From positions 1 to 24,689 of the forward strand of contig CAZRHF010000019.1 in NCBI GenBank assembly GCA_964599835.1: 24,689 nt of DNA. The letters run 5' to 3'. This DNA is from SFWF01 sp964599835 (GTDB taxonomy: Bacteria; Bacillota; Clostridia; Oscillospirales; Acutalibacteraceae). Positions within the stretch are counted from its first letter, which is position 1; every line of letters starts with the position of its first letter. Below, piece by piece: positions 13,738-22,323 of this stretch. Position numbers and translations under genes: made by a program. Below the pieces are notes generated by a model. It was not told where the DNA came from and did not search any database. It was given only the letters and a program-made list of their open reading frames with translations.

Positions 13738-14409
13738 CTAAATAGTGTCGGGATGCGCCTGATGATTCTCGATATTCTGTTTTATCATCATATCCTTGAC
13801 CTTCATAAGTCGTGCTCTGGAGGAGCGGTCGTTTTCCTCCAGCTTCATTGTTATCATACGAATGGTTTCGCGGTAGCGAGGGATCATAACGTGTTCAAGG
13901 GCATTTACCCTTCGTCTCGTTTTTTCGATCTCCCCTGCCATAAGGCTCGTTGCCTTTTCCACCTCGGCAAGCTTCAGCATTTTTGGAAGCAGGTCGTTAA
14001 CCCTGTCCACCGCCTCGTCCAGCTCAAAAGAGGTCGAAGCAAAGCCGTAGCAGTAGACGTCGGAGGTGTCGCTCGTTCTCCAGTCGATGCTGTAAACGGG
14101 GATATCGACACTCATAACGTTTTTGGAGCCTACGGTGAGATATGCCTCCTGCTTAGGGATAAGCAGGGCGGTATCAAGGCTTTCCTTGGACATAACTCCG
14201 GTCGCCTTTACAAAGTGACCGTTCGCTTCTTTTATTCCCGCCTCTACCTCCTCGCGAAGGGTTCGGTTTTCGCGGATAAGGTCGAGATAACGGCGCATAA
14301 GCTCATCCCGCTTATCCTTAAGCAGTTTATGACCTCTTACGGCGGTGGTAAGCTGCTTTTTTAAGCGGGTCAGTTCCATTCGTGTGGGGTTCACATTAAG
14401 AACAGCCAA
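13738..14409 (-). CDS. atpD: V/A-type ATPase subunit D
   Basis: Subunit D is the central rotor stalk that turns inside the A3B3 ring. The 223-residue, mostly alpha-helical protein starts with the family hallmark AVLNVNPTRMELTRLKKQL and ends with the long C-terminal helix including NALEHVMIPRYRETIRMI. The start codon is TTG (14407-14409), preceded by AAAGGACGAAAAGG; no ATG would keep the conserved N-terminus. It follows subunit B after 21 bases and precedes argH after 11. Confidence 0.95.
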   Translation of the reverse strand: MAVLNVNPTRMELTRLKKQLTTAVRGHKLLKDKRDELMRRYLDLIRENRTLREEVEAGIKEANGHFVKATGVMSKESLDTALLIPKQEAYLTVGSKNVMSVDIPVYSIDWRTSDTSDVYCYGFASTSFELDEAVDRVNDLLPKMLKLAEVEKATSLMAGEIEKTRRRVNALEHVMIPRYRETIRMITMKLEENDRSSRARLMKVKDMMIKQNIENHQAHPDTI

Positions 14410-14430
14410 AGCCTTTTCGTCCTTTCGTTA

Positions 14431-15795
14431 TCAATAATACTTATCCAGCATTTCGTCGCTGATACGCTTAAGCTCACTTCTGGGAAGGATCCTGAGAAGC
14501 TTCCAACCGAGATCTAAGGTTTCTTCGATACCTCGGTTTGCGGTATAGCCCTGAGAAACGTATTCCTTTTCGAAACGGTCGGCAAACTCGGCGTAGAGCT
14601 TGTCGGTGGCGGTAAGGGCGGCCTCACCGAGAATTACCATAAGCTCCTTTGCATCCTTGCCTCGGGCATAGGCGGCAAAGAGCTGGTTCATGGTGGCGGC
14701 GTGGTCCTTACGGGTGCGTCCCTCGCCGATACCCTTATCCTTAAGACGGGAAAGGGAGGGCAGAACATCTATGGGAGGGGTTATACCCTTTCTGTAAAGC
14801 TCACGGGAGAGGATTATCTGACCCTCGGTGATGTATCCCGTAAGATCGGGAATGGGGTGGGTCTTGTCGTCCTCGGGCATTGTTAAAATGGGAATGAGGG
14901 TTATGGAGCCGTCCTTACCCTTAAGACGGCCTGCGCGCTCGTAAAGGGTTGCGAGGTCGGTGTACATATAGCCGGGATAGCCGCGGCGGCCGGGGACCTC
15001 CTTACGGGCGGCCGAAACCTCACGAAGGGCGTCGGCATAGTTGGTTATATCGGTCATAATTACAAGCACCTGCATACCAAGCTCAAAGGCAAGATATTCG
15101 GCGCAGGTAAGAGCCATTTTCGGGGTTGCGATACGCTCGATAGCGGGGTCGTTAGCAAGGTTTATGAACATAACCGTTCTGTCGATAGCGCCGGTCTCCT
15201 TAAAGGAATTTACGAAATAGTTGGATTCCTCGAAGGTGATACCCATAGCGGCGAAAACAACGGCAAACTGTTCTCCGTCACCCTTAACGGTTGCCTGACG
15301 GGCGATCTGTGCCGCAAGGTTGGAATGGGGCAGACCCGAAGCCGAGAATATGGGCAGTTTCTGACCTCTTACCAGGGTATTAAGTCCGTCGATTGCCGAA
15401 ATTCCCGTCTGGATAAACTCCTGAGGATAGTTTCGGGCGGCGGGATTCATAGGCTTTCCGTTAACGTCGAGACGCTTTTCGGGAATTATGGCAGGGCCGC
15501 CGTCGATGGGACGTCCCAGTCCGTCGAAAACACGGGAAAGCATATCGGGGGAAACAGCCAGTTCCATAGAACGGCCTAAAAATCTTACCTTAGAGTCCTG
15601 CAGATTGATTCCCGCACTGCTTTCGAAAAGCTGTAAAAGGGCGTTACTGCCGTTTACCTCTAACACCTTACAACGTCTTGTCTCACCCGAAGGAAGCTCG
15701 ATCTCGCCAAGCTCGTCATATTTGACGTTTTCTACGTCGCTTACCATCATAAGAGGTCCTGCGACCTCGCGTATGGTTCTGTATTCCTTAGCCAT
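14431..15795 (-). CDS. atpB: V/A-type ATPase subunit B
   Basis: Subunit B is the non-catalytic partner of A in the A3B3 head. The 454-residue length is typical. Recognisable segments are YRTIREVAGPLMMVSDVENV, GLNTLVRGQKLPIFSASGLP, VFAAMGITFEESNYFVNSF, ITNYADALREVSAARKEVPG and GYPGYMYTDLATLYERAGR. The standard P-loop is replaced by FSASGLPHSN, as expected for the non-catalytic subunit. The ATG follows GGAGGCAGATT. It lies 11 bases after subunit A. Confidence 0.97.
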   Translation of the reverse strand: MAKEYRTIREVAGPLMMVSDVENVKYDELGEIELPSGETRRCKVLEVNGSNALLQLFESSAGINLQDSKVRFLGRSMELAVSPDMLSRVFDGLGRPIDGGPAIIPEKRLDVNGKPMNPAARNYPQEFIQTGISAIDGLNTLVRGQKLPIFSASGLPHSNLAAQIARQATVKGDGEQFAVVFAAMGITFEESNYFVNSFKETGAIDRTVMFINLANDPAIERIATPKMALTCAEYLAFELGMQVLVIMTDITNYADALREVSAARKEVPGRRGYPGYMYTDLATLYERAGRLKGKDGSITLIPILTMPEDDKTHPIPDLTGYITEGQIILSRELYRKGITPPIDVLPSLSRLKDKGIGEGRTRKDHAATMNQLFAAYARGKDAKELMVILGEAALTATDKLYAEFADRFEKEYVSQGYTANRGIEETLDLGWKLLRILPRSELKRISDEMLDKYY

Positions 15796-15806
15796 AATCT
15801 GCCTCC

Positions 15807-17573
15807 TTAATCTTCGGTTTCTTTGGCAACACGGTCAAGCTCGTCTGCCAGCTGTGCGATAATTGCGTCATACTCGGCCTTAACCTTGTCTTCGGCTACG
15901 TATTTAAGTCGACCGATGCGCTCTCTGGAAGGCAGGGCGACGATCTTTTCAATATCGGCACCGCCCTTAACGGCCGTAAGGGATCTGTCGTAATATTCAA
16001 TAAGAGCCGACATCATATAGAACTGCTTATCAAGGGAGGTGTAGGTGTCGGTTTCGTGGAAGGCGTTCTGATGGAGATAGTCTTCTCGTACCGAGCGAGC
16101 CGCTTCGAGGGTAAGGCGGTCGGGAGCAGAGAGGGCATCCATACCGACCAGCTTAACGATCTCTTCAAGCTCGGCCTCCTCCTGAAGAATAGCCATAAGG
16201 CGGGCGCGGAGGGTGTTCCATTCGGAATTTACGTTTTTCTTAAACCAATCCTCAAGAGAATCGGAATAAAGGGAATAGCTTGTCAGCCAGTTGATCGCGG
16301 GGAAGTGACGCTTATAGGCAAGGGAGGCATCGAGGCCCCAGAAGACCTTGACTATGCGGAGGGTCGCCTGACTTACCGGCTCGGAAATATCGCCGCCGGG
16401 AGGCGAAACGGCTCCGATAACCGAAAGGGCGCCTTCAATTTCTTCACTGCCGCGGACGATGACGCGGCCTGCGCGCTCGTAGAACTGGGCAAGACGGGAT
16501 CCGAGGTAGGCAGGATAGCCTTCCTCACCCGGCATTTCCTCAAGTCGGCCCGACATTTCACGAAGAGCCTCGGCCCAACGGGAGGTGGAGTCAGCCATAA
16601 GGGCTACGGTATAGCCCATATCGCGGAAATATTCGGCGATGGTGATGCCCGTATAGATTGAAGCCTCACGGGCGGCAACGGGCATATCGGAGGTGTTGGC
16701 AATAAGAACGGTACGCTCCATAAGGGAAGCGCCTGTTCTTGGGTCTTTAAGCTCGGGGAATTCATTAAGAACGTCGGTCATTTCGTTACCGCGTTCGCCG
16801 CAACCGATATAAACGATTATATCTGCGGCGGCCCATTTTGCAAGCTGGTGCTGAACCACCGTCTTACCCGAACCGAAGGGGCCGGGAACCGAGGCCACAC
16901 CACCCTTTGCAAGGGGGAAAAGTGTATCGATAACGCGCTGACCCGTAACAAGGGGGATGTCGGGGGAAAGCTTGGTTTTATAAGGACGGCCTACACGAAC
17001 AGGCCAGGTCTGCATCATTTTAAGCTCGACGGTTCCCTTTGCGGTCTCGATTTTGGCAATGACGTCCTCTACCGAGTAGAAGTCCTTCTTTATCTCCACG
17101 ATCTTACCCGAAATTTTGTCGGGAACCATTATTTTGTGGGAAACAACGGCGGTCTCCTGAACGGTACCGAGGGTATCGCCCGAAACGACCTCGTCGCCGA
17201 CCTGCTTTACGGGAACAAAGGGCCACTTTTTCTCACGGTCAAGAGAGGGTACCTCTACTCCTCTTTCAAGGTTTGTTCCGCTGACCTCCATAATTTTTGC
17301 AAGGGGGCGCTGGATTCCGTCGAAGATGGAACCGATAAGTCCCGGTCCAAGCTCAACCGAAAGGGGTATTCCCGTGGAGACTACCTCTTCGCCTGGGCCA
17401 AGACCCGAGGTTTCCTCGTAGACCTGAATGGAGGCCTTGTCGCCGTGCATTTCGATTATTTCGCCGATAAGGTGCTTGTCGCTTACCCTTACAACGTCGA
17501 ACATATTTGCGTCGCGCATTCCCTCTGCGATAACGAGAGGTCCTGCGACCTTTGTAATAACTCCGTTTGCCAT
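15807..17573 (-). CDS. atpA: V/A-type ATPase catalytic subunit A
   Basis: Subunit A hydrolyses or makes ATP in the head of the V/A ATPase. The 588-residue protein has the N-terminal barrel (NGVITKVAGPLVIAEGM), the extra bulge domain typical of A subunits (about 110-190), the Walker A loop GPFGSGKT at 231-238, GCGERGNEMTDVLNEFPEL, and STSRWAEALREMSGRLEEMP. All expected catalytic segments are present. The ATG follows GGAGCTTTAAAT. It lies 22 bases after subunit F and 11 before B. Confidence 0.97.
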   Translation of the reverse strand: MANGVITKVAGPLVIAEGMRDANMFDVVRVSDKHLIGEIIEMHGDKASIQVYEETSGLGPGEEVVSTGIPLSVELGPGLIGSIFDGIQRPLAKIMEVSGTNLERGVEVPSLDREKKWPFVPVKQVGDEVVSGDTLGTVQETAVVSHKIMVPDKISGKIVEIKKDFYSVEDVIAKIETAKGTVELKMMQTWPVRVGRPYKTKLSPDIPLVTGQRVIDTLFPLAKGGVASVPGPFGSGKTVVQHQLAKWAAADIIVYIGCGERGNEMTDVLNEFPELKDPRTGASLMERTVLIANTSDMPVAAREASIYTGITIAEYFRDMGYTVALMADSTSRWAEALREMSGRLEEMPGEEGYPAYLGSRLAQFYERAGRVIVRGSEEIEGALSVIGAVSPPGGDISEPVSQATLRIVKVFWGLDASLAYKRHFPAINWLTSYSLYSDSLEDWFKKNVNSEWNTLRARLMAILQEEAELEEIVKLVGMDALSAPDRLTLEAARSVREDYLHQNAFHETDTYTSLDKQFYMMSALIEYYDRSLTAVKGGADIEKIVALPSRERIGRLKYVAEDKVKAEYDAIIAQLADELDRVAKETED

Positions 17574-17595
17574 ATTTAAAGCTCCTTAGAGTGGT

Positions 17596-17913
17596 TTATT
17601 TATTGAAAATTATATCCGAGCCGACGGCCTTTTCTACCGAGGCCTTAAGCCTTGTTATTCCGATGCCGTTATTGTTTTTAACTCCCGGCAGGGGAATAAT
17701 TGCGGGGCTTGGTTTTTCGTCGAATTTTTCGATAAGCTCGGAAAGGGCAAGGGCATATTCTTCGGTTATATAGATTATGCCGTATTCGCCGTCGCTTATC
17801 TGTTTAAAGGTCTTTTCGGCCGCTTCGGCGTTTTCGCAGGGAAAAACGGTTATTCCCACGCAGGCAAAGCCCTTTACGCTTTCGCGGTCGCCTAAAAATG
17901 CTATTTTAACCAT
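17596..17913 (-). CDS. atpF: V/A-type ATPase subunit F
   Basis: Subunit F is a small Rossmann-like protein that binds the D shaft. The 105-residue product begins MVKIAFLGDRESVKGFACVG, contains EYGIIYITEEYA and ends with IPLPGVKNNNGIGITRLK, all characteristic. Its start overlaps the end of subunit C by 8 bases, which implies translational coupling. The ATG follows GGGAGC. In Enterococcus hirae nomenclature the equivalent is NtpG. Confidence 0.94.
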   Translation of the reverse strand: MVKIAFLGDRESVKGFACVGITVFPCENAEAAEKTFKQISDGEYGIIYITEEYALALSELIEKFDEKPSPAIIPLPGVKNNNGIGITRLKASVEKAVGSDIIFNK

Positions 17914-18880
17914 AAAGCTCCCTCAACATTTCCCGCACCTTTTCTTCGCTTTCTCCGATAGTGATACCGTTTACGGCGATTCGTGCGACCTTTATTTCGC
18001 AAAGTCTGGCCTGAAGGTAGGCAATAAGGGGTTCGGCGCCGACGGCGACGTATCTTGCCTTTATGGCAACCGACATTATAAGGTCGTCCACCGTCTTTTC
18101 GAACTCGGAGGGAGATCTTCTGTAGGCCGCGGCCGCTTCTGCTCCGCCCATAAAGGAGGATCTTTCCAGAAGAGCCAAAACCTCGTCGGTTCCCTTAAGG
18201 GTTGCAGCTATAAGGTCGTTTTTAGGAATTTCGGGGGTATCGATAAGGCATACCTTACAGAAATCCACCGATTTTTTCGCTCTTGCACAGCGGATGGCCG
18301 CCTTTATGTTGTCGTAAAATACCGAGGCCTTTATAAGGGTCTCAAGCATCGGAAGCTTAAGCTTTTCGGCAGACCTGAGACGCAGACGCATAAAGAGTGA
18401 GTCGATCTTAGCGTCGCTGAGCTGAGGGTCGCCGACCTTAAGCAGAGCATCTGCCGCCTCCTTTACCTCCTCGGAGATCTCGGGGTCAAGTCCCGAGAAG
18501 TTTTTCTCCGAGACGGCCTTTTCTATATCCCCGGGGTCTACGGTATGGGGAGAAAGGATAAGCTCACCGTAGGGTCTGTTTACCGACATACATTTAAGGA
18601 CGGTTTTTACGTTGTGACAGTCGTTTTGAAGGATGAAGCCCGAAAATACCGAAAAATCGGGGGATACCTCCCTTATATATTCCCAAAGCTTCTGCTCCTC
18701 GGCCTTAAACAGCTCCTCATCGGGAGTGTCGGGATAGGCAAAGCCCTTATCCCTTAAAAAGCCTATGGCTTCGGCGGGGGTCTTAAGGGAGATGAGCTGA
18801 TATATATCCTGCTTTTTTAAAAGAGCGTTTTCTCTGGCCCTTACGTTTCCTACCGCAAAGGCATAAGATCTTGTTGCCAC
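17906..18880 (-). CDS. atpC: V/A-type ATPase subunit C
   Basis: Subunit C is the socket connecting the rotor shaft (D-F) to the proteolipid ring, made of repeated helical domains. The 324-residue product has typical features: YAFAVGNVRARENALLKKQD near the N-terminus, FILQNDCHNVKTVLKC, and a C-terminal EPLIAYLQARLCEIKVARI that resembles the conserved end of family members. The start is GTG (18878-18880) after GGAGG at 7 bases. It follows subunit E after 23 bases and overlaps F by 8. Confidence 0.93.
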   Translation of the reverse strand: MATRSYAFAVGNVRARENALLKKQDIYQLISLKTPAEAIGFLRDKGFAYPDTPDEELFKAEEQKLWEYIREVSPDFSVFSGFILQNDCHNVKTVLKCMSVNRPYGELILSPHTVDPGDIEKAVSEKNFSGLDPEISEEVKEAADALLKVGDPQLSDAKIDSLFMRLRLRSAEKLKLPMLETLIKASVFYDNIKAAIRCARAKKSVDFCKVCLIDTPEIPKNDLIAATLKGTDEVLALLERSSFMGGAEAAAAYRRSPSEFEKTVDDLIMSVAIKARYVAVGAEPLIAYLQARLCEIKVARIAVNGITIGESEEKVREMLRELYG

Positions 18881-18903
18881 TAAAGGGCCTCCTTTGTATA
18901 TTT

Positions 18904-19485
18904 TCAGTTAAAGAGAATGCGGTGGATGCGATCTTCAAGAATATCGCGTTTGTCGTTTATGAGGGCGGCAAGGGAAAGATTATATTCCACGTCGCCGTAG
19001 CAGAGGACAAAGCCGTAGTCGTCGGACGAGGGGATATCGGAGACGGTGATTTTTACGCCCTTATCCGAAAGGGCCTTTTTAAAGACCGAAAGGTCGCGCC
19101 TGATATCCTTTTTGCCGACCTGAAGGGTTCCCTCCCCTTCCTTAGCGTAGGCCGCCGCAACGCCCGCCATCAGAGTGAAATATTTTTCGTCGCTGAGGGC
19201 GCAGACCGATGCGATAGCCATATCGAGGGTCTTGTTTATCTCCTCGTGCTTTTTTGCGAGCTTTGCATCACGGACGGTAAGCTCTGCCGACGATTCGGCA
19301 TTCTGCTTTATGGCCTTGGCTTTAAGAAGTGCGGATGAGATAGCCTCGGCAGAGTATGTTTTTGCCTCTGCGGCCGCGGCTTCCTCAAGATCTTTGACCT
19401 CGTTTGCCGCTTTTTCGGCGGTAGCCGCCGCGGTAGCCTCGGCTTCCTCTAATATGCCCCCCAGAATTTTTTCTTCTGCGTTCAT
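18904..19485 (-). CDS. atpE: V/A-type ATPase subunit E
   Basis: Subunit E forms, with the H/G subunit, the peripheral stalk that holds the head fixed. The 193-residue protein has the long N-terminal coiled coil rich in Ala, Glu and Lys (about 1-100, for example EATAAATAEKAANEVKDLEE) and a compact C-terminal domain (about 110-193). The ATG follows GGAGAATAAT. It lies between K and C. Sequence conservation in this subunit is low, so the assignment rests on length, the coiled coil and operon position. Confidence 0.9.
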   Translation of the reverse strand: MNAEEKILGGILEEAEATAAATAEKAANEVKDLEEAAAAEAKTYSAEAISSALLKAKAIKQNAESSAELTVRDAKLAKKHEEINKTLDMAIASVCALSDEKYFTLMAGVAAAYAKEGEGTLQVGKKDIRRDLSVFKKALSDKGVKITVSDIPSSDDYGFVLCYGDVEYNLSLAALINDKRDILEDRIHRILFN

Positions 19486-19495
19486 ATTATTCTCC

Positions 19496-19966
19496 TTATC
19501 CGATAGCGATTACAGAAAGCAGAGATACGAGGAAAGCAAGAAGTGCGTAGATCTCAACCAGGGTGGTGGAAACCATTGCCTTGGAGAAGTCTTCGCCCTT
19601 TTTGGCGATAAGGCCAACACCTGCTGTAGCGGCGCGACCCTGTGCAATGGCAGAGAAGAATCCGCCTAAAGCGATGGGAAGGGATGCGACGAAATAGAGA
19701 AGTCCCTTGGTGAATGTCATATCCATTTCGATGGTACCGCCGAGGGCGCCTGTATTAAGCATTATGATGACCGAAACGATGAAGCCGTAAAGTCCCTGAG
19801 TACCGGGGAGAAGCTCTAAAACGAGAAGCTTACCGAACTTGGAGGAGTCTTCTGCTAAAACTCCCATACCTGCCTCGGTAGCCATTCCTACGCCCTTTGC
19901 AGAGCCGATACCTGCTAAAATTGTTGCGAGTGCTGCACCGATAAGTGCTAAAACTATTCCTGCCAT
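19496..19966 (-). CDS. atpK: V/A-type ATPase proteolipid subunit K, Na+-type residues
   Basis: Subunit K forms the membrane rotor ring that carries ions. The 156-residue protein is a duplicated two-helix hairpin (four membrane helices). The first hairpin contains GIGSAKGVGMATEAG and LLPGTQGLYGF; the second contains GGFFSAIAQGRAATAGVG and TTLVEIYALLAFL. The ion-binding glutamate is Glu138. Leu53, Thr56, Gln57 and Gln109 stand at the places of the Na+ ligands Leu61, Thr64, Gln65 and Gln110 of Enterococcus hirae NtpK, so Na+ is the likely coupling ion. The second half of the first hairpin lacks a carboxylate at the ion site, as in NtpK. It is 2 bases from the end of subunit I. Confidence 0.96.
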   Translation of the reverse strand: MAGIVLALIGAALATILAGIGSAKGVGMATEAGMGVLAEDSSKFGKLLVLELLPGTQGLYGFIVSVIIMLNTGALGGTIEMDMTFTKGLLYFVASLPIALGGFFSAIAQGRAATAGVGLIAKKGEDFSKAMVSTTLVEIYALLAFLVSLLSVIAIG

Positions 19967-19968
19967 AA

Positions 19969-21927
19969 TTATTTTTCCTCCTTGATACGAATGTATTTAC
20001 CTTTGAATGAGAATGGAACGAAGGGTCTTCCTCCGCCCTCGTAGAACTTTGAGAAAAGCTCTACATACTGAAGTCTCAGCGTATGAACGTATGCGCCCAG
20101 CGCATTGATTCCGAAGTTTATTGCGTGGCTTGCCACAAGGATTATCACCATAAACACCTTTCCGAGAAGGCCGCCGCTTACCATCATTCCCAGCATATTG
20201 AAAACCATACTTATTGCTGAGGTGGTAAGTCCCAGTGCCATCAGACGGGAGAAGGAAAGCAGGTCGCTTACGTATCCCGTGATGTCGTAAAGGGAAGCCA
20301 GGCCGCCGATAAATTTCATGGCGCCCTTTTTCTTTCGTCCTCCGAACACGGCTATCAGGCCCATAGAGCCGAAGGCTACGATCAGTCCGACGGTCTGTAG
20401 GACGGGAAGTGCTACGAGACCCACAGCCATTACGGCAAAGCCCAAAAGGGTGGTTATCCAGAGTCCCGTGTCGAGGAAGGCATCGAGAAAGCCGTCGCTC
20501 TTAAGGGTGATATAGAATTTGACGGCAAGTCCCGCCAAAACCTGTACAAGACCCAGCCCCAGGCTTAAAATAAGCATTGCAACGGCGTCGCCGTTCATGG
20601 GGTTTATGAAGGGGTATTTAAAGGGCATCGGGCCGAAGACGGCGGTTATTATATCCACACCGAAGAAGCTTCCGAAGAAGAGTCCCCAAAGGGTCGTGGA
20701 GATTCCGCAGTACATAAAGAGCTTCATATTCTTTCGCATATTCGGCTCGGGGTCCAAAAATTTATTGACCGCCCAGGTAGCTATCCACATTATAAGCCCG
20801 TAGCCCGCGTCACTCAGCATAATTCCAAAAAAGAAGTAGTAGAAGAATGAGGTTATGGGGGTTGGGTCTACGTCGGCGGAAGAGGGCAGAGCGTACATTG
20901 CGGTAATGCTTTGTGCAGGCTCTGTAAAGGCGTTGCCCTTAAGCTTTACGGGGGCATCGTCCCCTGTTGCCGCTTCGCTTTCGATATGAACGGTGAATTT
21001 ATCCGTTAAGGTCTCCTTTAAAAGGTCTAAGTCGCAGGTCGGGATATAACCCTTTATCACCACCGTATGCTTTGAGTTATCGAGGGAGTTTTGCGCCTCT
21101 ATCCTCAGAGCCTTGGAAAGGTACCAGTCGCTTATCAGCTCGATATCCTCTCTGTATTCGGCGTAGCCTGCTATTTTTTCCTGAAGAGTCGAAATTTCGC
21201 CTTCCAGCGTCCTTATCCTCTCCCCTATTCGGGCAAGCTCCTCCTTCGGGGGAAGATCGCTTATGTTTGAAGGTCTTGAGAAGCCGATCTCCCGCAGGGC
21301 GGAGCCGAACTGCTCCTCCTGCCTTTTTGAGGCTGTGGCGAATATCACCGTTTGTCCCGAAGTCGCTCCGATAACTTCGGCGTAGATCTCGGTATCCGGT
21401 GCGGCGGCCGCAAGCCGCTGGAGCAGGTCTTCAAGAGTTAAGGTTCCCGTCACGGTTCCTATTGCGGCTACCGTTTTATCGGTTCCCGTAAAGGAAAGGG
21501 GCAGATCCAGACCGCCGTAGGCCGAAAGCTGTTCGGCCGAGATCCCGAGTCTTACTATCTCTGCCTTATGCTCGGCAATTTCGCGCTGAGCCGAAAGGAT
21601 CTCTTGGCAGATACCCATAAGCTCATCCGAGCGTTCCTCTATGGCGAAAAAGTCTTCCGGGGAGACCTTTCTTCTTCCCGAAAAAGACTGAAGAAGAGGT
21701 TTCTTTACGGGTGAAATGCTGTTCAGCATTTTAAGCGCCCCGTCGGCCGTATCCGACAGCTTTTCTATGCTGTCGTACTCCTCGCGGTCGCGGAAAAAGC
21801 CTTCCTTCGGCGTAGCCTCGGTACCCGAAAGGTCGAAGGCCGCAAGGCTTTGCAAGGTGGTAAGGATATCCTTTTTATCGGATCTTAGAGCGAATATGCT
21901 TACCCTTTGCATATCAAGTTTTGCCAA
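19969..21927 (-). CDS. atpI: V/A-type ATPase subunit I (membrane stator)
   Basis: Subunit I is the membrane stator that makes the ion half-channels next to the K ring and anchors the peripheral stalk. The 652-residue protein has a soluble N-terminal half (about 1-350) with coiled-coil stretches, and about seven to eight membrane helices after it. Typical segments are PTPITSFFYYFFFGIMLSDAG and LLSFSRLMALGLTTSAIS, where Arg561 is a candidate for the conserved channel arginine. The start is TTG (21925-21927), matching the usual family N-terminus (AKLDMQRVSIFALRSDK); the ATG at 21912 would shorten it by five residues. It follows subunit H after 33 bases. Confidence 0.95.
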   Translation of the reverse strand: MAKLDMQRVSIFALRSDKKDILTTLQSLAAFDLSGTEATPKEGFFRDREEYDSIEKLSDTADGALKMLNSISPVKKPLLQSFSGRRKVSPEDFFAIEERSDELMGICQEILSAQREIAEHKAEIVRLGISAEQLSAYGGLDLPLSFTGTDKTVAAIGTVTGTLTLEDLLQRLAAAAPDTEIYAEVIGATSGQTVIFATASKRQEEQFGSALREIGFSRPSNISDLPPKEELARIGERIRTLEGEISTLQEKIAGYAEYREDIELISDWYLSKALRIEAQNSLDNSKHTVVIKGYIPTCDLDLLKETLTDKFTVHIESEAATGDDAPVKLKGNAFTEPAQSITAMYALPSSADVDPTPITSFFYYFFFGIMLSDAGYGLIMWIATWAVNKFLDPEPNMRKNMKLFMYCGISTTLWGLFFGSFFGVDIITAVFGPMPFKYPFINPMNGDAVAMLILSLGLGLVQVLAGLAVKFYITLKSDGFLDAFLDTGLWITTLLGFAVMAVGLVALPVLQTVGLIVAFGSMGLIAVFGGRKKKGAMKFIGGLASLYDITGYVSDLLSFSRLMALGLTTSAISMVFNMLGMMVSGGLLGKVFMVIILVASHAINFGINALGAYVHTLRLQYVELFSKFYEGGGRPFVPFSFKGKYIRIKEEK

Positions 21928-21960
21928 AATATCACCGCCTTTTATCTTTTAATGGTAATT

Positions 21961-22272
21961 TTAGCTGAAAATTGCTTCTATAGCGGCCTTTACCGCTTCG
22001 TCACGAGCCTTATCGGCACGGGCAGAAAGCTTTTCACCCTCGGCCCAGCCCTTACGGACGGCGTCTGAGCGAATAGTCTCGGCCTCGGCAGCAGCCTCGG
22101 CCACGATCTTTTCGGCATCGGCATCGGCCTGACGCTTTGCGGCGTTCAGGGTCTCCTTGGTTCGGGCTTCGGCCGCAGTCAAAGTCTCTCTGTACTGCTT
22201 ATTTGCGGTTTCGATGATCTCTTCGGCCTGTTTTTCGGTCTCAATGATTTTTTCGACCATATCTTTTGCCAA
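21961..22272 (-). CDS. atpH: V/A-type ATPase peripheral stalk subunit G/H
   Basis: This 103-residue protein is almost entirely a charged coiled coil (KIIETEKQAEEIIETANKQY, AEKIVAEAAAEAETIRSDAV), the pattern of the small peripheral stalk subunit that pairs with E. The start is TTG (22270-22272) after a strong AAAGGAGG at 8 bases; the next in-frame ATG lies four codons downstream. It is the first V-ATPase gene of the cluster and lies 51 bases after brnQ. No convincing promoter or terminator is visible in that gap, so it is probably transcribed together with brnQ. Confidence 0.92.
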   Translation of the reverse strand: MAKDMVEKIIETEKQAEEIIETANKQYRETLTAAEARTKETLNAAKRQADADAEKIVAEAAAEAETIRSDAVRKGWAEGEKLSARADKARDEAVKAAIEAIFS

Positions 22273-22323
22273 GTCGGTCGCCTCCTTTGGAATGTATTTA
22301 TATTAGGGTATCAGATAACAAAA

